Shown here one piece after another: positions 24,738 to 33,768 of a stretch of DNA of 64,000 nt. Made by a program: the position numbers and the translations under genes. Position 1 is the first letter of the stretch. Every line of letters begins with the position of its first letter. Origin of the DNA: Sulfurimonas sp. hsl 1-7 (lineage in GTDB: Bacteria > Campylobacterota > Campylobacteria > Campylobacterales > Sulfurimonadaceae); NCBI RefSeq assembly GCF_030577135.1, contig NZ_JAUIRR010000002.1, forward strand, positions 186,001 to 250,000. The letters are read 5' to 3'. The notes under the pieces were generated by a model that saw only the letters and a program-made list of their open reading frames with translations, was not told the DNA's origin and ran no database searches.

Positions 24738-25529
24738 CTATATCGCTTGAATCTTTTTGATTTTTTCTATTAAATCATTTAATTGGTCTAATTTTACCAT
24801 ATTTGGCCCGTCACTCAAAGCAACGCTTGGATCGAAGTGTGTTTCAAAGAAGAAACCATCAACCCCTATTGCCGCCGCTGCACTTGCCAGGTAAGGTACC
24901 ATCGAACTGTCTCCACCTGTTTTACCGTCTTGTGCTGTCGGCATTTGAACCGAGTGTGTAGCATCAAAAATTACAGGTGCATAATTTCTCATAATCACAA
25001 GATTTCTCATATCTACTACAAGATTGCCATAACCAAAAGAGTTCCCGCGTTCACAAAGATACACTCCGTGTTTTTGAGAATTTTCATAAGTCGCTTCATC
25101 ACATCCACGAGTTTGCAGCACTTTTAAAAGCGGGTACTTCATAGCGTCTGCTGAAAGAAACTGCCCTTTTTTAATGTTAATCTCTTTATCTGTCTGTGCA
25201 CACGCTACAAGTAAATCTGTCTGGCGACATAAAAATGCCGGAATCTGTAACATATCTACAACCTGTGCAACTTTTTCAACCTGATAAGTTTCATGTACAT
25301 CTGTAACAATTTTATATCCGAATTCATCTTTTACTTTTTGTAAAATACGAAGCCCTTCATCGATTCCTAGACCGCGAAAAGACTCTAACGATGTACGATT
25401 TGCTTTGTCAAAACTCGCTTTGAAATAAAAATCTATACTATCATCTTCATGATACTTTTTTAATTCTGCAGCAATTTTTAAAATATTTTCTTCACTCTCT
25501 ATGACACATGGTCCCGCAAGTAATTTCAT
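24738..25529 (-). CDS. kdsA: 3-deoxy-8-phosphooctulonate synthase
   Basis: KdsA joins phosphoenolpyruvate and arabinose 5-phosphate to make KDO 8-phosphate for lipopolysaccharide. The N-terminal AGPCVIES has Cys8, which marks the metal-dependent class (metal-independent enzymes have Asn there). Other signatures are [26 protein letters not shown], and [10 protein letters not shown]. The length of 263 residues is normal. It opens the kdsA-ribH-nusB operon. Confidence 0.94.
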   Translation of the reverse strand: MKLLAGPCVIESEENILKIAAELKKYHEDDSIDFYFKASFDKANRTSLESFRGLGIDEGLRILQKVKDEFGYKIVTDVHETYQVEKVAQVVDMLQIPAFLCRQTDLLVACAQTDKEINIKKGQFLSADAMKYPLLKVLQTRGCDEATYENSQKHGVYLCERGNSFGYGNLVVDMRNLVIMRNYAPVIFDATHSVQMPTAQDGKTGGDSSMVPYLASAAAAIGVDGFFFETHFDPSVALSDGPNMVKLDQLNDLIEKIKKIQAI

Positions 25530-25613
25530 AACATCTTCTTTAATAGAAATTTTTATAATTATACCGTTTTGTTGTAAATCTACACTTATGCTATTTTCGA
25601 GAAACTTAAAAGA

Positions 25614-26129
25614 TTAGTCAAAGTCAGCATACAGGCGTGATTCTTTATTTTCAAGAAGATCTTTTAACATCTCCAAAATAACGAAGTTTTTACTTGCAAT
25701 GTAATCATTTGAATCTGTTTGCAAGTACTTTTCAAGCTCTTCGTAGGTTCTATAAACATCCTCTTTATATCTTTGAAGATCATCCCCTTTGAGTTCAGCA
25801 ATCACTTTACCTTCATCATATTCACCACTTTCAAAAAGCAAGGCATCTCCCGTATTGCTTATTATGTAGCTCTCACCGTTAAAACCGCTCCACCCTTCGT
25901 AGCAAGTAAGTAGACTCAATATACTTGGAGAGTTCAACTGCACATTCATAAGTCTGCTTTCCTCTGCTATGGCACTAATTACCAGGCGATAATCTAGTGT
26001 AACACTATAATTATCCAGATACTCCTCTTCATCTTCGTCATCATAATATTCCCCAAGCAAAGCATCAACATATTTGCTCTTATCTATCTTTGACTCTGAA
26101 TAATATCTTACAGTTAAATCAAGACTCAT
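25614..26129 (-). CDS. Acidic cytoplasmic protein of unknown function
   Basis: The 171-residue product has no signal peptide and is strongly acidic (DDEDEEEYLD near residue 30). The middle (GWSGFNGESYIISNTGDALLFESG) looks like a small beta sheet, and the C-terminus is helical. I recognise no family. Its ATG overlaps the stop of the EamA permease gene (ATGA), so it is the second gene of that unit. Confidence 0.65.
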   Translation of the reverse strand: MSLDLTVRYYSESKIDKSKYVDALLGEYYDDEDEEEYLDNYSVTLDYRLVISAIAEESRLMNVQLNSPSILSLLTCYEGWSGFNGESYIISNTGDALLFESGEYDEGKVIAELKGDDLQRYKEDVYRTYEELEKYLQTDSNDYIASKNFVILEMLKDLLENKESRLYADFD

Positions 26130-27013
26130 TTTGCCCTCGCCACCATAATTCCTGCAACAATAATAAGTACGATTCCGATCGTAGTGCTCATACTTGGAAA
26201 GGCATCCCCTAACAACATCCCTACACAGATTGAGAAGACAATGTTACTGTAACTAACAGTCCCGACAATTCCTGCCTTTGCATATCCATATGCTTTTGTC
26301 ATCAACAGTTGTGAAATGGTTGCAAATACGCCCATAGCCAGTACATAAAACCACACTATCCCTTGCGGCAGTACAAATTCCCCAAGCATAAAGTCAAGTT
26401 CCGGTATTTCTAAAAACGGAGATATTAAAAACAGAATCACGGGCCCTACTGTACCTACACCCATAAAAGAGAGTACTATGCTTCTTGTATCATAGTAGTT
26501 TTTTAACTCTCTGATCGAAGTGTATGCAAGTGCAGCACCCACACCTGAGAAGATTCCAAGTAAATCGTACTTTGTAAATCCGACTTCCGTCGGCTGTGTA
26601 ATAAACACTATTCCCACAAACCCAAGTCCGATCGCACCCCATGCTTTAAGACTTAACTTCTCTTGTAAAAACATCCATGCAAATATTGCTGTGAAGATAG
26701 GGGATGTTTTTGAGTATGTCATCGCATCACCGAGTGGGATATGGGCTATATTGTAAAAGAAAGCAAGAAGTGCGACAAACCCCATGAATCCTCTAAAAAA
26801 GAGTAAAAAAGGTTTTCCCCCTTTGTTTTTTAAAGGTCTTTTCCAAATCGCAAGGCCCACTAAAATAACACCCGCTATATTTCTAAAAAAAACAACCTCC
26901 AAAGAGCTCATGTGATCTGATGCCAGTTTTGCAAATGCACCCATGATCGCAAATGTAAAAGATGCGATGAGCATATAGAGTACACCCTTATTTATTTCTA
27001 AAATTCTTTTCAT
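26126..27013 (-). CDS. EamA / DMT-superfamily permease
   Basis: The 295-residue protein has ten hydrophobic helices in two repeated halves, as in EamA permeases. Typical features are EVVFFRNIAGVILV in the first half, MTYSKTSPIFTAIFAWMFLQEKLSLKAWGAIGLGFVGI at the repeat junction, and the QLLMTKAYGYAKAGIVGTVSYSNIVFS segment in the second half. It is expected to export a metabolite; the substrate is unknown. The gene overlaps the downstream unknown gene by four bases. Confidence 0.88.
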   Translation of the reverse strand: MKRILEINKGVLYMLIASFTFAIMGAFAKLASDHMSSLEVVFFRNIAGVILVGLAIWKRPLKNKGGKPFLLFFRGFMGFVALLAFFYNIAHIPLGDAMTYSKTSPIFTAIFAWMFLQEKLSLKAWGAIGLGFVGIVFITQPTEVGFTKYDLLGIFSGVGAALAYTSIRELKNYYDTRSIVLSFMGVGTVGPVILFLISPFLEIPELDFMLGEFVLPQGIVWFYVLAMGVFATISQLLMTKAYGYAKAGIVGTVSYSNIVFSICVGMLLGDAFPSMSTTIGIVLIIVAGIMVARAK

Positions 27014-27042
27014 AATTGAAATTCTACTTACATTAACCTCTT

Positions 27043-27056
27043 TTTTGTATTATAAT
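27043..27056 (+). promoter_or_regulatory. Promoter of the TerB-DnaJ gene
   Basis: TATAAT at 27051-27056 is preceded by a T-run and TG (TTTTTTGTAT), close to the Campylobacterota housekeeping promoter pattern, which relies on an extended T-rich -16 region instead of a -35 box. The ATG follows at 27090 after AGGAG. Confidence 0.6.
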
Positions 27057-27089
27057 TTATAAATAATCTATACCAACAGGAGACAATTG

Positions 27090-27845
27090 ATGTCTTATAT
27101 AATAATTACTTTACTTACCGGTGTACTTTTTTACTACGTATTTAGAAGTTATTCAACATATGAAGCATATACGGCTGAAACTATGAAAAAGTATGCAGCT
27201 ACACCCGAAGCTATTGAAAATAGTGACCTTGGACTTTTTGTAGCTCTTGTAGCAAAAGTTGCAAAAGCTGACGGAAAGGTGGATAATCTTGAAGCAGAAC
27301 TCGTAGGACTAATGTTTGACGATGTTTCTTCTGTGTTTCCAGAACCTCAAAAAACGCGCGAAATTCTCAAAGATATTTTTGCAAGAGAAAAAGATCGAAG
27401 CGATAATGTTAAAGAGATCGCACAAAGATTAGGGGATGCTACACATAAAAATACTACCCAGCAAGAAAAATTTATGGGCTTTTTAATCCAGCTTGCTTTT
27501 GCAGACGGTCAAGTAAGTAAAGAAGAAGAGGAGCTTTTACAGATCATTGCTGAGACAATGAGAGTAAATCCGGGAGTTTACCATCAAATCTTTGATCATT
27601 TTGAAGAGATGATTAAAAATATTCAACCACAACACACTGTAAAAAATGCTTACAATATTTTAGGTGTATCTGAAAATGATGATATGCAGACAATTAAAAA
27701 AGCGTATAGAAAACTTATACGAAAATACCATCCGGATATTATTGCATCACAAACTCATTCTGAAAAGCACATGGAAGATGCAACTAAAAAAACACAAGAG
27801 ATCAATCAGGCGTATGAACTGATTAAAAAAACAAGAGGAGAGTAA
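27090..27845 (+). CDS. TerB-DnaJ membrane-anchored co-chaperone (DjlA-like)
   Basis: The 251-residue protein has an N-terminal membrane helix (residues 1-18), a TerB-like helical domain (about 45-165; VAKVAKADGKVDNLEAELV and LAFADGQVSKEEEELL are its two acidic repeats), and a C-terminal J domain (about 185-250) with the HPD motif in RKYHPDII. This is the DjlA layout, with the J domain in the cytoplasm to stimulate DnaK. The ATG at 27090 follows AGGAG; a TTG at 27087 is in frame just before it. Confidence 0.87.
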   Translation: MSYIIITLLTGVLFYYVFRSYSTYEAYTAETMKKYAATPEAIENSDLGLFVALVAKVAKADGKVDNLEAELVGLMFDDVSSVFPEPQKTREILKDIFAREKDRSDNVKEIAQRLGDATHKNTTQQEKFMGFLIQLAFADGQVSKEEEELLQIIAETMRVNPGVYHQIFDHFEEMIKNIQPQHTVKNAYNILGVSENDDMQTIKKAYRKLIRKYHPDIIASQTHSEKHMEDATKKTQEINQAYELIKKTRGE

Positions 27846-27847
27846 TT

Positions 27848-28297
27848 CTACTCCTCTGTGTAATCAGCTTCCCAGAAAAAATCTATCCACATTTTTGCCT
27901 CTTTAATCCAAAAAGTAGGCTCATATTTTGAAGTATGTTTATAAAACAGTGTAGCTGAAATAAACTCTATATTTTCAAAATTATTTTGAAGGTACTCCAT
28001 TACAAACTTTAGTGTCTCACCGCTGTCTGATATATCATCCACTACCAAAACTTTTTTATGTTGTTCAAATTTACATTCCCCAAAAAGTTTGATAGCATCA
28101 CGTTTCGTCGTATCGTCATATAACTCTGTACGTATCGTTTGAACATCTCTTAAATCAAGACCTTCAGCCAAACAATGTCCAAGTGTCAGACCACCCCGTG
28201 AGATCGCAACAATGCCGTCAGGCTTTTGTGTTTCAACTTGTTTGAGTAACGCTTTTGTATCGGTTCTAAACTCTTCATATGTGTAATAGTGTTTCAA
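27848..28297 (-). CDS. Phosphoribosyltransferase (xanthine/guanine type)
   Basis: The 149-residue protein has the PRPP-binding signature KVLVVDDISDSGETL (about residues 78-92) and the AISRGGLTLGHCLAEGL loop of type I phosphoribosyltransferases. The C-terminal FWIKEAKMWIDFFWEAD fits the purine-salvage Gpt-like group in this phylum. It probably salvages xanthine or guanine, though hypoxanthine use cannot be excluded. It is convergent with the TerB-DnaJ gene, with two bases between their ends. Confidence 0.82.
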   Translation of the reverse strand: MKHYYTYEEFRTDTKALLKQVETQKPDGIVAISRGGLTLGHCLAEGLDLRDVQTIRTELYDDTTKRDAIKLFGECKFEQHKKVLVVDDISDSGETLKFVMEYLQNNFENIEFISATLFYKHTSKYEPTFWIKEAKMWIDFFWEADYTEE

Positions 28298-28358
28298 AAT
28301 ATTCCTATAGATTTAAATTTTCCAACGTTGCATAATATTTGCTAAAGAATTTTGCTAG

Positions 28359-28364
28359 TATACT
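28359..28364 (+). promoter_or_regulatory. -10 element of the LPP20-type lipoprotein gene
   Basis: TATACT is preceded by TTTTGCTAG, similar to the extended -10 pattern of this phylum. The ATG at 28395 follows AAAAGG. Confidence 0.5.
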
Positions 28365-28394
28365 ATATCCATAAATAAAATAAAAGGTCATACA

Positions 28395-28979
28395 ATGATG
28401 AAAAATATCTCTAAGATTGCTTTATCTTTAACGCTTGCAGCTTTCGTATCTGCTTGTGGTGATAAAAAACCAGAGCCTCAAGATCAGCTTCCAACTGATT
28501 TTCAGTGTAAACAAGAGAATGTTCTTGCACCTACTTGGACTTGTATCCCTGATGTACCGGGTTACTATTCAGGTGTTGGTGTAGCTGATAAATCTGCTGC
28601 AGGTATTGCACACATGAGAAGAGTTGCTGTTATGAACGGTAGAAGTGACCTAGCGCAACAGATCCAAACACAAGTAAAAGACAAAGTAGAAGGTTTTACT
28701 CGTGCTACTGGTAACGGTTCAGCTGAAACTGTAGATATGGTTACAACTGCAGTAACAAAACAAGTTGCAAAAGTTGATCTAAAATCTTCAAAAGCTGTAA
28801 ATATGTGGCAAGCACCATCAGGAGCTATCTATATGCTAGTTACTGTTCCAGAAGGTGAAGTAAACAAAGAGGTTAAAAAAGCTGTAAAAACTAGCTTCAA
28901 AAACGACGAAGCTTTATGGCAACAATTCCAATCTAAACAAGCTCTTGAGCAATTAGATAAAGAGTTCCCAACAGAGTAA
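28395..28979 (+). CDS. LPP20-family lipoprotein
   Basis: The 194-residue product has a lipobox (VSAC, Cys near residue 21) and the LPP20 domain seen in Helicobacter pylori Lpp20: YSGVGVADKSAAGIAHMRRVAVMNGRSDLAQQIQTQVK, then a helical stretch and a VNMWQAPSGAIYMLVTVPE strand. It is expected at the outer membrane; its role is unknown. Two tandem ATG codons are possible starts. A bidirectional terminator follows directly. Confidence 0.88.
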   Translation: MMKNISKIALSLTLAAFVSACGDKKPEPQDQLPTDFQCKQENVLAPTWTCIPDVPGYYSGVGVADKSAAGIAHMRRVAVMNGRSDLAQQIQTQVKDKVEGFTRATGNGSAETVDMVTTAVTKQVAKVDLKSSKAVNMWQAPSGAIYMLVTVPEGEVNKEVKKAVKTSFKNDEALWQQFQSKQALEQLDKEFPTE

Positions 28980-28985
28980 TCACTC

Positions 28986-30230
28986 TTAAAAAAGTCTCCC
29001 CTGCTTCGGGGAACTTTTTGTAAAAAAACTCTCAAAATATTTGATCCACGATCGAATACTTTGCATTCGTCTCTCTATAGTACTTCCACTTAAATTATAT
29101 GCTTGAAAATCTTCTTCGTTTTGCTCTAACTTTTTCAACTGCGCAAAACATATAGGTTCAGAAAAAATAATTCTAGCAAACTCTTCTAACCTTTTTTCGA
29201 TGTTTAAAGTAAGCAGGCGCTCTCCACGCTCTGTTAAAAAGATCTCTGAATCACGCTCTTGACATACCCTCATCCATTTTAAAACATTTAGATAATAATC
29301 GTATTGCCTTGAGACAATATCAAACTCATCAGTTACACTGGTTTTTGTAGGATGTTCCTCTTTGGCGATATTTAAAAAGATTGCATGTACTTTCTCAAAA
29401 TCGTTTGCCTGAGGAAACGGAATCGTCCGATCAACTAAAATGGTTTTATTTTTCTCTAACAGATCGAGTCTAAAAGAGCTTTTACGATCAAAGACAAATG
29501 CCTTCTCTTGATCATGCAAAGCCGTAATTATATTGCCGTCATAATAAAAAGGGATAAATCGAAAGATATCGTCTTGGTAATAAAAAACAAAACTTCTGAC
29601 CTCTTTTCTCTGCCCTTTGAGTTGGGTTTTCCAAAAGAGCTCCGGGTATAACAGCTGTCTGATGTTGATGTTATTTCTATAGCCTATTTTGGCTTCTACC
29701 AAATTAACGCTGTTTTGCCCTTCATAACCGCCGTCAACCTCTATTTGCACCCCTTCAATATCATAGGGTACCGAGTCTAAACAAAAAGATAGTTTCCCTC
29801 GTAATCTTCCGCGGATAGTTAAGTTTGTCGCTTCACCGAAAACTTCATCCAACATTCCAGATATGCTTGCTATATCTAACGCTGCCGATTCACTTTTAAG
29901 ATTAAGTGGATCAAGCGTTGTAATATCTACAGGTTGTTTAATCGTTTTTATTTCACACTGCGGCTCTTTTTCTATATAGATAAAAGGGTCTGTTTTTGCA
30001 ATTCTGTAAAGTCCGTTTTCAATTGCCAAAATCGATAAAGAGTTTTCCTGCATCACTACAGGAAGGTGTTCTTTGTGATCCGTCTTGGTCATTAGTCTGG
30101 CTTCTTTGCCGTCTCTTTTTTTTATCTCTTCGGCCGAGATGTCAAAATAACCGTTTGTCTTAATATGTTCTAAGATATCAAGATCATCAAAGATGTGGTT
30201 CCATGCTTCATTGTTAGAGACTTTTTGCAT
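28986..30230 (-). CDS. Type II restriction endonuclease
   Basis: The 414-residue protein follows a Dam-type methyltransferase gene by eight bases, which is the main reason to call it a cognate nuclease. A likely PD-(D/E)xK core is visible in VDGGYEGQNSVNLVEAKIG (about residues 167-185), followed by NNINIRQLLYPELFWK. The C-terminal third looks like a helical DNA-binding region. The recognition site is inferred to be that of the methyltransferase, possibly GATC. No frameshift is seen, so the gene looks intact. Confidence 0.78.
   Translation of the reverse strand: MQKVSNNEAWNHIFDDLDILEHIKTNGYFDISAEEIKKRDGKEARLMTKTDHKEHLPVVMQENSLSILAIENGLYRIAKTDPFIYIEKEPQCEIKTIKQPVDITTLDPLNLKSESAALDIASISGMLDEVFGEATNLTIRGRLRGKLSFCLDSVPYDIEGVQIEVDGGYEGQNSVNLVEAKIGYRNNINIRQLLYPELFWKTQLKGQRKEVRSFVFYYQDDIFRFIPFYYDGNIITALHDQEKAFVFDRKSSFRLDLLEKNKTILVDRTIPFPQANDFEKVHAIFLNIAKEEHPTKTSVTDEFDIVSRQYDYYLNVLKWMRVCQERDSEIFLTERGERLLTLNIEKRLEEFARIIFSEPICFAQLKKLEQNEEDFQAYNLSGSTIERRMQSIRSWIKYFESFFTKSSPKQGRLF
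28989..29019. terminator. Bidirectional terminator
   Basis: AAAAAGT and TCCCC on the left pair with GGGGA and ACTTTTT on the right around a six-base loop, with one bulged C. The stem ends in T on the plus strand and in T on the minus strand, so it can end both the LPP20-type gene and the restriction gene, whose last codons it overlaps. Confidence 0.8.
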
Positions 30231-30238
30231 AATGAACC

Positions 30239-31051
30239 TTAGTAGTTTGTTACAACCACTTCTGTAATCTTGCCTCTTTTTGAAGCGTTAGAGTTAATAT
30301 TTCTCGTCGCTTTTACTTCATGGATAGTGTAGTCTTTATAGAGTTTATAGACATATTCTGCAGAAGAGTTTGAGAGCATAAAATATGCTCCTACATTATC
30401 GATATATTCACATAACTCTTTTAATCGAAACTGCATATCTTCATCAAACCCCTGATCTGTATAGCCCGTAAAACTTGAAGTCGCATTTAACGGAACGTAA
30501 GGAGGGTCAAAATAGACAAAATCCCCCTCTTTTACATGCTCTTTGATAGACTCAAAATCTCCGTTATTGATTTGTGTATTTTTTAAAAGCTCACTACACG
30601 CTTTTATATTTTCACTGTCACAATATTTTGGATTTTTATATCTTCCAAACGGGACGTTACACTCCCCTTTTGAATTTACTCTGTATAAACCGTTAAAACC
30701 GGTTTTGTTTAAATAGATAAAGCGGCTTGCTCTTTGAATACTGTTAAGTTTGTCAAACACTTTTTTATCTCGATCGAGTGCTCTTGTTTCATAATAATAA
30801 TCCGATTCATTTTTATGTTTTGCCAAATCTTTGATCAATTCATCAGGATTGTCTCTAATTGTTTTATAAAGGTTTGTAAGTTCTGTATTGTAATCGTTTA
30901 TAAAGGCATTTTGCGGTTTAAGTTCAAAGAAAAGTGCCCCGCCTCCGATAAAAGGTTCGAAGTATCGATTGTACTGTTTTGGCATCAATCGTTTGAGATC
31001 GGAGAGTAGCTGTCTTTTTCCACCTACCCATTTTATTATTGGCTTACACAT
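30239..31051 (-). CDS. DNA adenine methyltransferase (Dam / D12 class)
   Basis: The 270-residue protein methylates N6 of adenine. Motif X and I are KWVGGKRQLLSDLKRLMP and EPFIGGGALFFEL; the catalytic motif IV is DPPY in GDFVYFDPPYVPL; FNGLYRVNSKGECNVPFGRYK is typical of the Dam/DpnM group, which mostly recognises GATC. It is first in a two-gene unit with the nuclease gene. Specificity is an inference. Confidence 0.9.
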   Translation of the reverse strand: MCKPIIKWVGGKRQLLSDLKRLMPKQYNRYFEPFIGGGALFFELKPQNAFINDYNTELTNLYKTIRDNPDELIKDLAKHKNESDYYYETRALDRDKKVFDKLNSIQRASRFIYLNKTGFNGLYRVNSKGECNVPFGRYKNPKYCDSENIKACSELLKNTQINNGDFESIKEHVKEGDFVYFDPPYVPLNATSSFTGYTDQGFDEDMQFRLKELCEYIDNVGAYFMLSNSSAEYVYKLYKDYTIHEVKATRNINSNASKRGKITEVVVTNY

Positions 31052-31159
31052 CTTCTACCTTCATTTAATATACAGAATCTTACTACGTCAAAAACACATT
31101 TTTTAAAAATATGTCAAAATGCAATTTGGCATTATATTTAAAGGTAGCTCAAATTTAGA

Positions 31160-31165
31160 TATAAT
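31160..31165 (+). promoter_or_regulatory. -10 element of der
   Basis: A perfect TATAAT lies 35 bases before the der ATG. The rest of the 31052-31200 gap is AT-rich and serves as the divergent promoter region with the methyltransferase gene. Confidence 0.55.
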
Positions 31166-31200
31166 TCCAAAAAAAATATACTTCTTTTAAGGTACATCTC

Positions 31201-32676
31201 ATGAAAAAAATCGCCATTATCGGTCGTCCGAATGTTGGAAAAAGCTCACTATTTAACAGACTAGTCAAGAAACGTGATGCAATCACATCCGATCTGGCAG
31301 GTACTACAAGAGATATTAAAAGAAAAGTAGCCATTATAAATAATAAACAGGCAGAGCTTTTAGATACCGGTGGTCTTGACAAAGGTTGTGAACTATATGA
31401 CAAGATCAAAGAGATGAGTTTAAAAGCAGCATATGCAGCAGATATCATTCTCTATATGGTTGATGGTAAAGGTTTACCTGAAGAGGAAGATAAAAAGCTT
31501 TTTTATGAGCTCCAAACTCTTGGAAAAGATGTAGCTCTTGTTGTTAACAAAATCGATAATGACAAGATGAAAGAGAAACTTTGGGACTTTTACGAATTTG
31601 GAACTGATGCTATTTTTGGAATATCTGTAGCACATAACAGAAATACAATTGCTCTACTCGATTGGCTATATGAGAGAATCCCTGATGAGGATATCATTGT
31701 CGAAGAGGAGGAACAAGAGGTTGTTTCTGTTGATGAAGAGGAACTTAGTGATGAAGAGTTCTTTATGGAAGATAAAAGCGATGATGAAGAGGATGGCTAC
31801 TACTACTGGGATGCAGATGATGAAAGCAATTTTGAAGATGATTCAATCTTTGCAGAAAATGACAACATCAAAGAGTATGATCCAGAAGATGACAACCATA
31901 TAAAAATCGCTATTATCGGGCGTACAAATGTCGGTAAAAGTTCACTTTTAAATGCTCTTTTACATGAAGAACGTTCAGTTGTTAGTAGTGTAGCAGGGAC
32001 AACTATAGATCCTATTGATGAGACTATCGTTTACAAAGACAAACAACTCACATTCGTAGATACTGCCGGTCTTCGCCGTCGCGGTAAAATTGTAGGTATC
32101 GAGAAGTATGCTCTGCTTCGTACGAAAGAGATGCTTGAAAATGCAAATATGGCCTTAATCGTTTTAGATGCAAGTGAACCTTTTAAAGACCTTGATGAAA
32201 AGATTGCGGGACTTGTAGACTCGAATCGTCTGGCTGCTATTATCGTACTTAACAAATGGGATATCTCAGATAAACAAGAGCACGATAAAATCATCCAAGA
32301 GGTACGCGACAGATTTAAATTCTTGGCATACGCACCGATCATTACTCTCTCGGCAAAATCGGGGCAGCGTGTTGATAGACTTCACGACATGATTCTGAGC
32401 ATCAATGAAAACTATACACAAAGAATTCCAACTTCACAACTCAACGAAGTATTACAGCGTGCACTTAGACGCCACACACTTCCAAGTGTAAGCGGACAGG
32501 TAATTCGTATCTACTATGCGACACAGTATGAAACAAGACCACCGAAAATTGCACTCGTTATGAATAAGCCAAAAGGTTTACACTTCACATATAGAAGATA
32601 TTTGGCAAATAAATTTAGAGAAGCATTTAATTTTGAGGGGACACCTTTACTGTTTAAGGCGAAGAAAAGAGGGTAA
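31201..32676 (+). CDS. der: GTPase Der (EngA)
   Basis: Der is a double-GTPase needed for 50S ribosome assembly. The first G domain has P-loop GRPNVGKSS (residues 7-15) and DTGGLD; the second has GRTNVGKSS and DTAGLRRRGK with NKWD. The C-terminal KH-like domain ends in FRPFxG-like FNFEGTPLLFKAKKRG. Between the G domains (about residues 165-235) lies an unusually long acidic linker with runs such as VEEEEQEV and SDDEEDGYYYWDADDE. Total length 491 is longer than the usual 440-460. Confidence 0.95.
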   Translation: MKKIAIIGRPNVGKSSLFNRLVKKRDAITSDLAGTTRDIKRKVAIINNKQAELLDTGGLDKGCELYDKIKEMSLKAAYAADIILYMVDGKGLPEEEDKKLFYELQTLGKDVALVVNKIDNDKMKEKLWDFYEFGTDAIFGISVAHNRNTIALLDWLYERIPDEDIIVEEEEQEVVSVDEEELSDEEFFMEDKSDDEEDGYYYWDADDESNFEDDSIFAENDNIKEYDPEDDNHIKIAIIGRTNVGKSSLLNALLHEERSVVSSVAGTTIDPIDETIVYKDKQLTFVDTAGLRRRGKIVGIEKYALLRTKEMLENANMALIVLDASEPFKDLDEKIAGLVDSNRLAAIIVLNKWDISDKQEHDKIIQEVRDRFKFLAYAPIITLSAKSGQRVDRLHDMILSINENYTQRIPTSQLNEVLQRALRRHTLPSVSGQVIRIYYATQYETRPPKIALVMNKPKGLHFTYRRYLANKFREAFNFEGTPLLFKAKKRG

Positions 32677-32727
32677 GGTAGCGTTCCTTTGGAACAACCT
32701 TATCCCCTATTTTCAAGGGAGAAGGTT
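32675..32727. terminator. Two competing hairpins between der and hemJ
   Basis: Hairpin A pairs AAGG with CCTT (32675-32678 and 32698-32701) and GTTCC with GGAAC (32683-32687 and 32691-32695). Hairpin B pairs AACCTT (32696-32701) with AAGGTT (32722-32727) and CCCT (32705-32708) with AGGG (32716-32719). They share 32698-32701 and so exclude each other. No U-run follows, so termination is likely but unproven. Confidence 0.5.
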
Positions 32728-33148
32728 AAAACGGTTTTATTACTACCATTGCAACAATTACCAACATCAATAATGTTGGAATTTCGTTGTACATTCTAAA
32801 GAATTTTCCACTTTTTGTACATCGATCAGCTTCAAAATCTCTGCGAAACTTCTCTAACGACACAAAATAGATCACTAAAAATACAACAAACAAGATTTTT
32901 GCATGTAACCAAGCGTTACCGCTAAAACCGAGACTGTATGCCAGATAACCACCACTTAAAAGTGTAGCCCACATTGCAGGAACACCGATATACTTAAAGA
33001 GTTTATACTCCTGAATTTTCACAACCTCTACAAAACCTTTGTTCTCGATGTTCTCTGCATGATATACAAATAATCGAGGAAGGTAGAATAAAGCGGAAAA
33101 CCAAGATATAAACGAGAGTACATGAAACCATACTACCCAGTCATACAT
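32726..33148 (-). CDS. hemJ: Protoporphyrinogen IX oxidase HemJ
   Basis: The 140-residue protein has four membrane helices and the HemJ pattern: WFHVLSFISWFSALFYLPRLFVYH at the start, GGYLAYSLG and WLHAKI in the middle, and RMYNEIPTLLMLVIVAMVVIKPF at the end. HemJ oxidises protoporphyrinogen to protoporphyrin in haem synthesis in bacteria without HemG or HemY. The conserved His in helix 1 and Lys in helix 3 are present. It is co-directional with the outer-membrane gene upstream by 11 bases. Confidence 0.9.
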   Translation of the reverse strand: MYDWVVWFHVLSFISWFSALFYLPRLFVYHAENIENKGFVEVVKIQEYKLFKYIGVPAMWATLLSGGYLAYSLGFSGNAWLHAKILFVVFLVIYFVSLEKFRRDFEADRCTKSGKFFRMYNEIPTLLMLVIVAMVVIKPF

Positions 33149-33159
33149 CTTTGTATCCT

Positions 33160-33768
33160 TTAAAAGTTTTTCTCTAAATAGATAGAGTTATAGTTTGAAC
33201 CACCGTGAACACCGCTAAAAGTTCCAAATATCCCTGAACGATGTTTCATTACAACACCTAAGTAGAGTTCCTCCAAAGGTTTTGATCCTATAAGTTTTCC
33301 AAGATCAAAATCTATACTAAGATCAAGATAATTTAAAAATTTGGAAGTTGGAGAAGTTTTAAGCTCTGCATCAAGTTCTTCAATTTGTAACAGTCTTGTT
33401 GTATAGGAGAGTCCTTCACCAAGACCTAAACGAACACGATTATCCAAAAAATCAAGGTTCCAAAATGCTTTGATGTAAACATCTGCACCATAACAATCTT
33501 CAAAGTTGTTTTCATTGTAATAAACAAAACCAGCTTTAGCGTAAAGATCTATAGGCCACTCATTTACGTTACTATACAATAACTTACCAGCATCAACAGA
33601 ATAAAGCTTATACTCTTTATGATCTGGATCTACGTCACCTAATAAAATATCCCCAAGATCTTTAACTGAAGACCAACCATAAACACCACGAATTGAATAT
33701 TGATTTTCACTAGCAGATAAGCTAGTGAAAAATAGCAGTAGAATACTTAAAAAAAATATTTTATGCAT
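33160..33768 (-). CDS. Outer-membrane beta-barrel protein
   Basis: The 202-residue protein has a signal peptide ending SLSASE and alternating strands typical of a small beta barrel, ending in Phe. Near the C-terminus it has a His-Arg-Ser-Gly (MKHRSGIFG) and a GGSNYNS segment, which recall the His/Ser pair of PagL-type lipid A deacylases; that is a tentative resemblance. The ATG at 33768 lies inside the last codons of hpf (overlap of 8 bases), so it is likely coupled to hpf. Confidence 0.65.
   Translation of the reverse strand: MHKIFFLSILLLFFTSLSASENQYSIRGVYGWSSVKDLGDILLGDVDPDHKEYKLYSVDAGKLLYSNVNEWPIDLYAKAGFVYYNENNFEDCYGADVYIKAFWNLDFLDNRVRLGLGEGLSYTTRLLQIEELDAELKTSPTSKFLNYLDLSIDFDLGKLIGSKPLEELYLGVVMKHRSGIFGTFSGVHGGSNYNSIYLEKNF

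Noticed and set aside
28986-31051. GATC avoidance as evidence for restriction specificity
   Set aside because: GATC sites appear often in both core and accessory parts, and a methylated host need not avoid them. No count was made.
33160-33768. Firm call of PagL lipid A deacylase
   Set aside because: Only a His-Arg-Ser near the C-terminus supports it; the catalytic set cannot be verified by eye.
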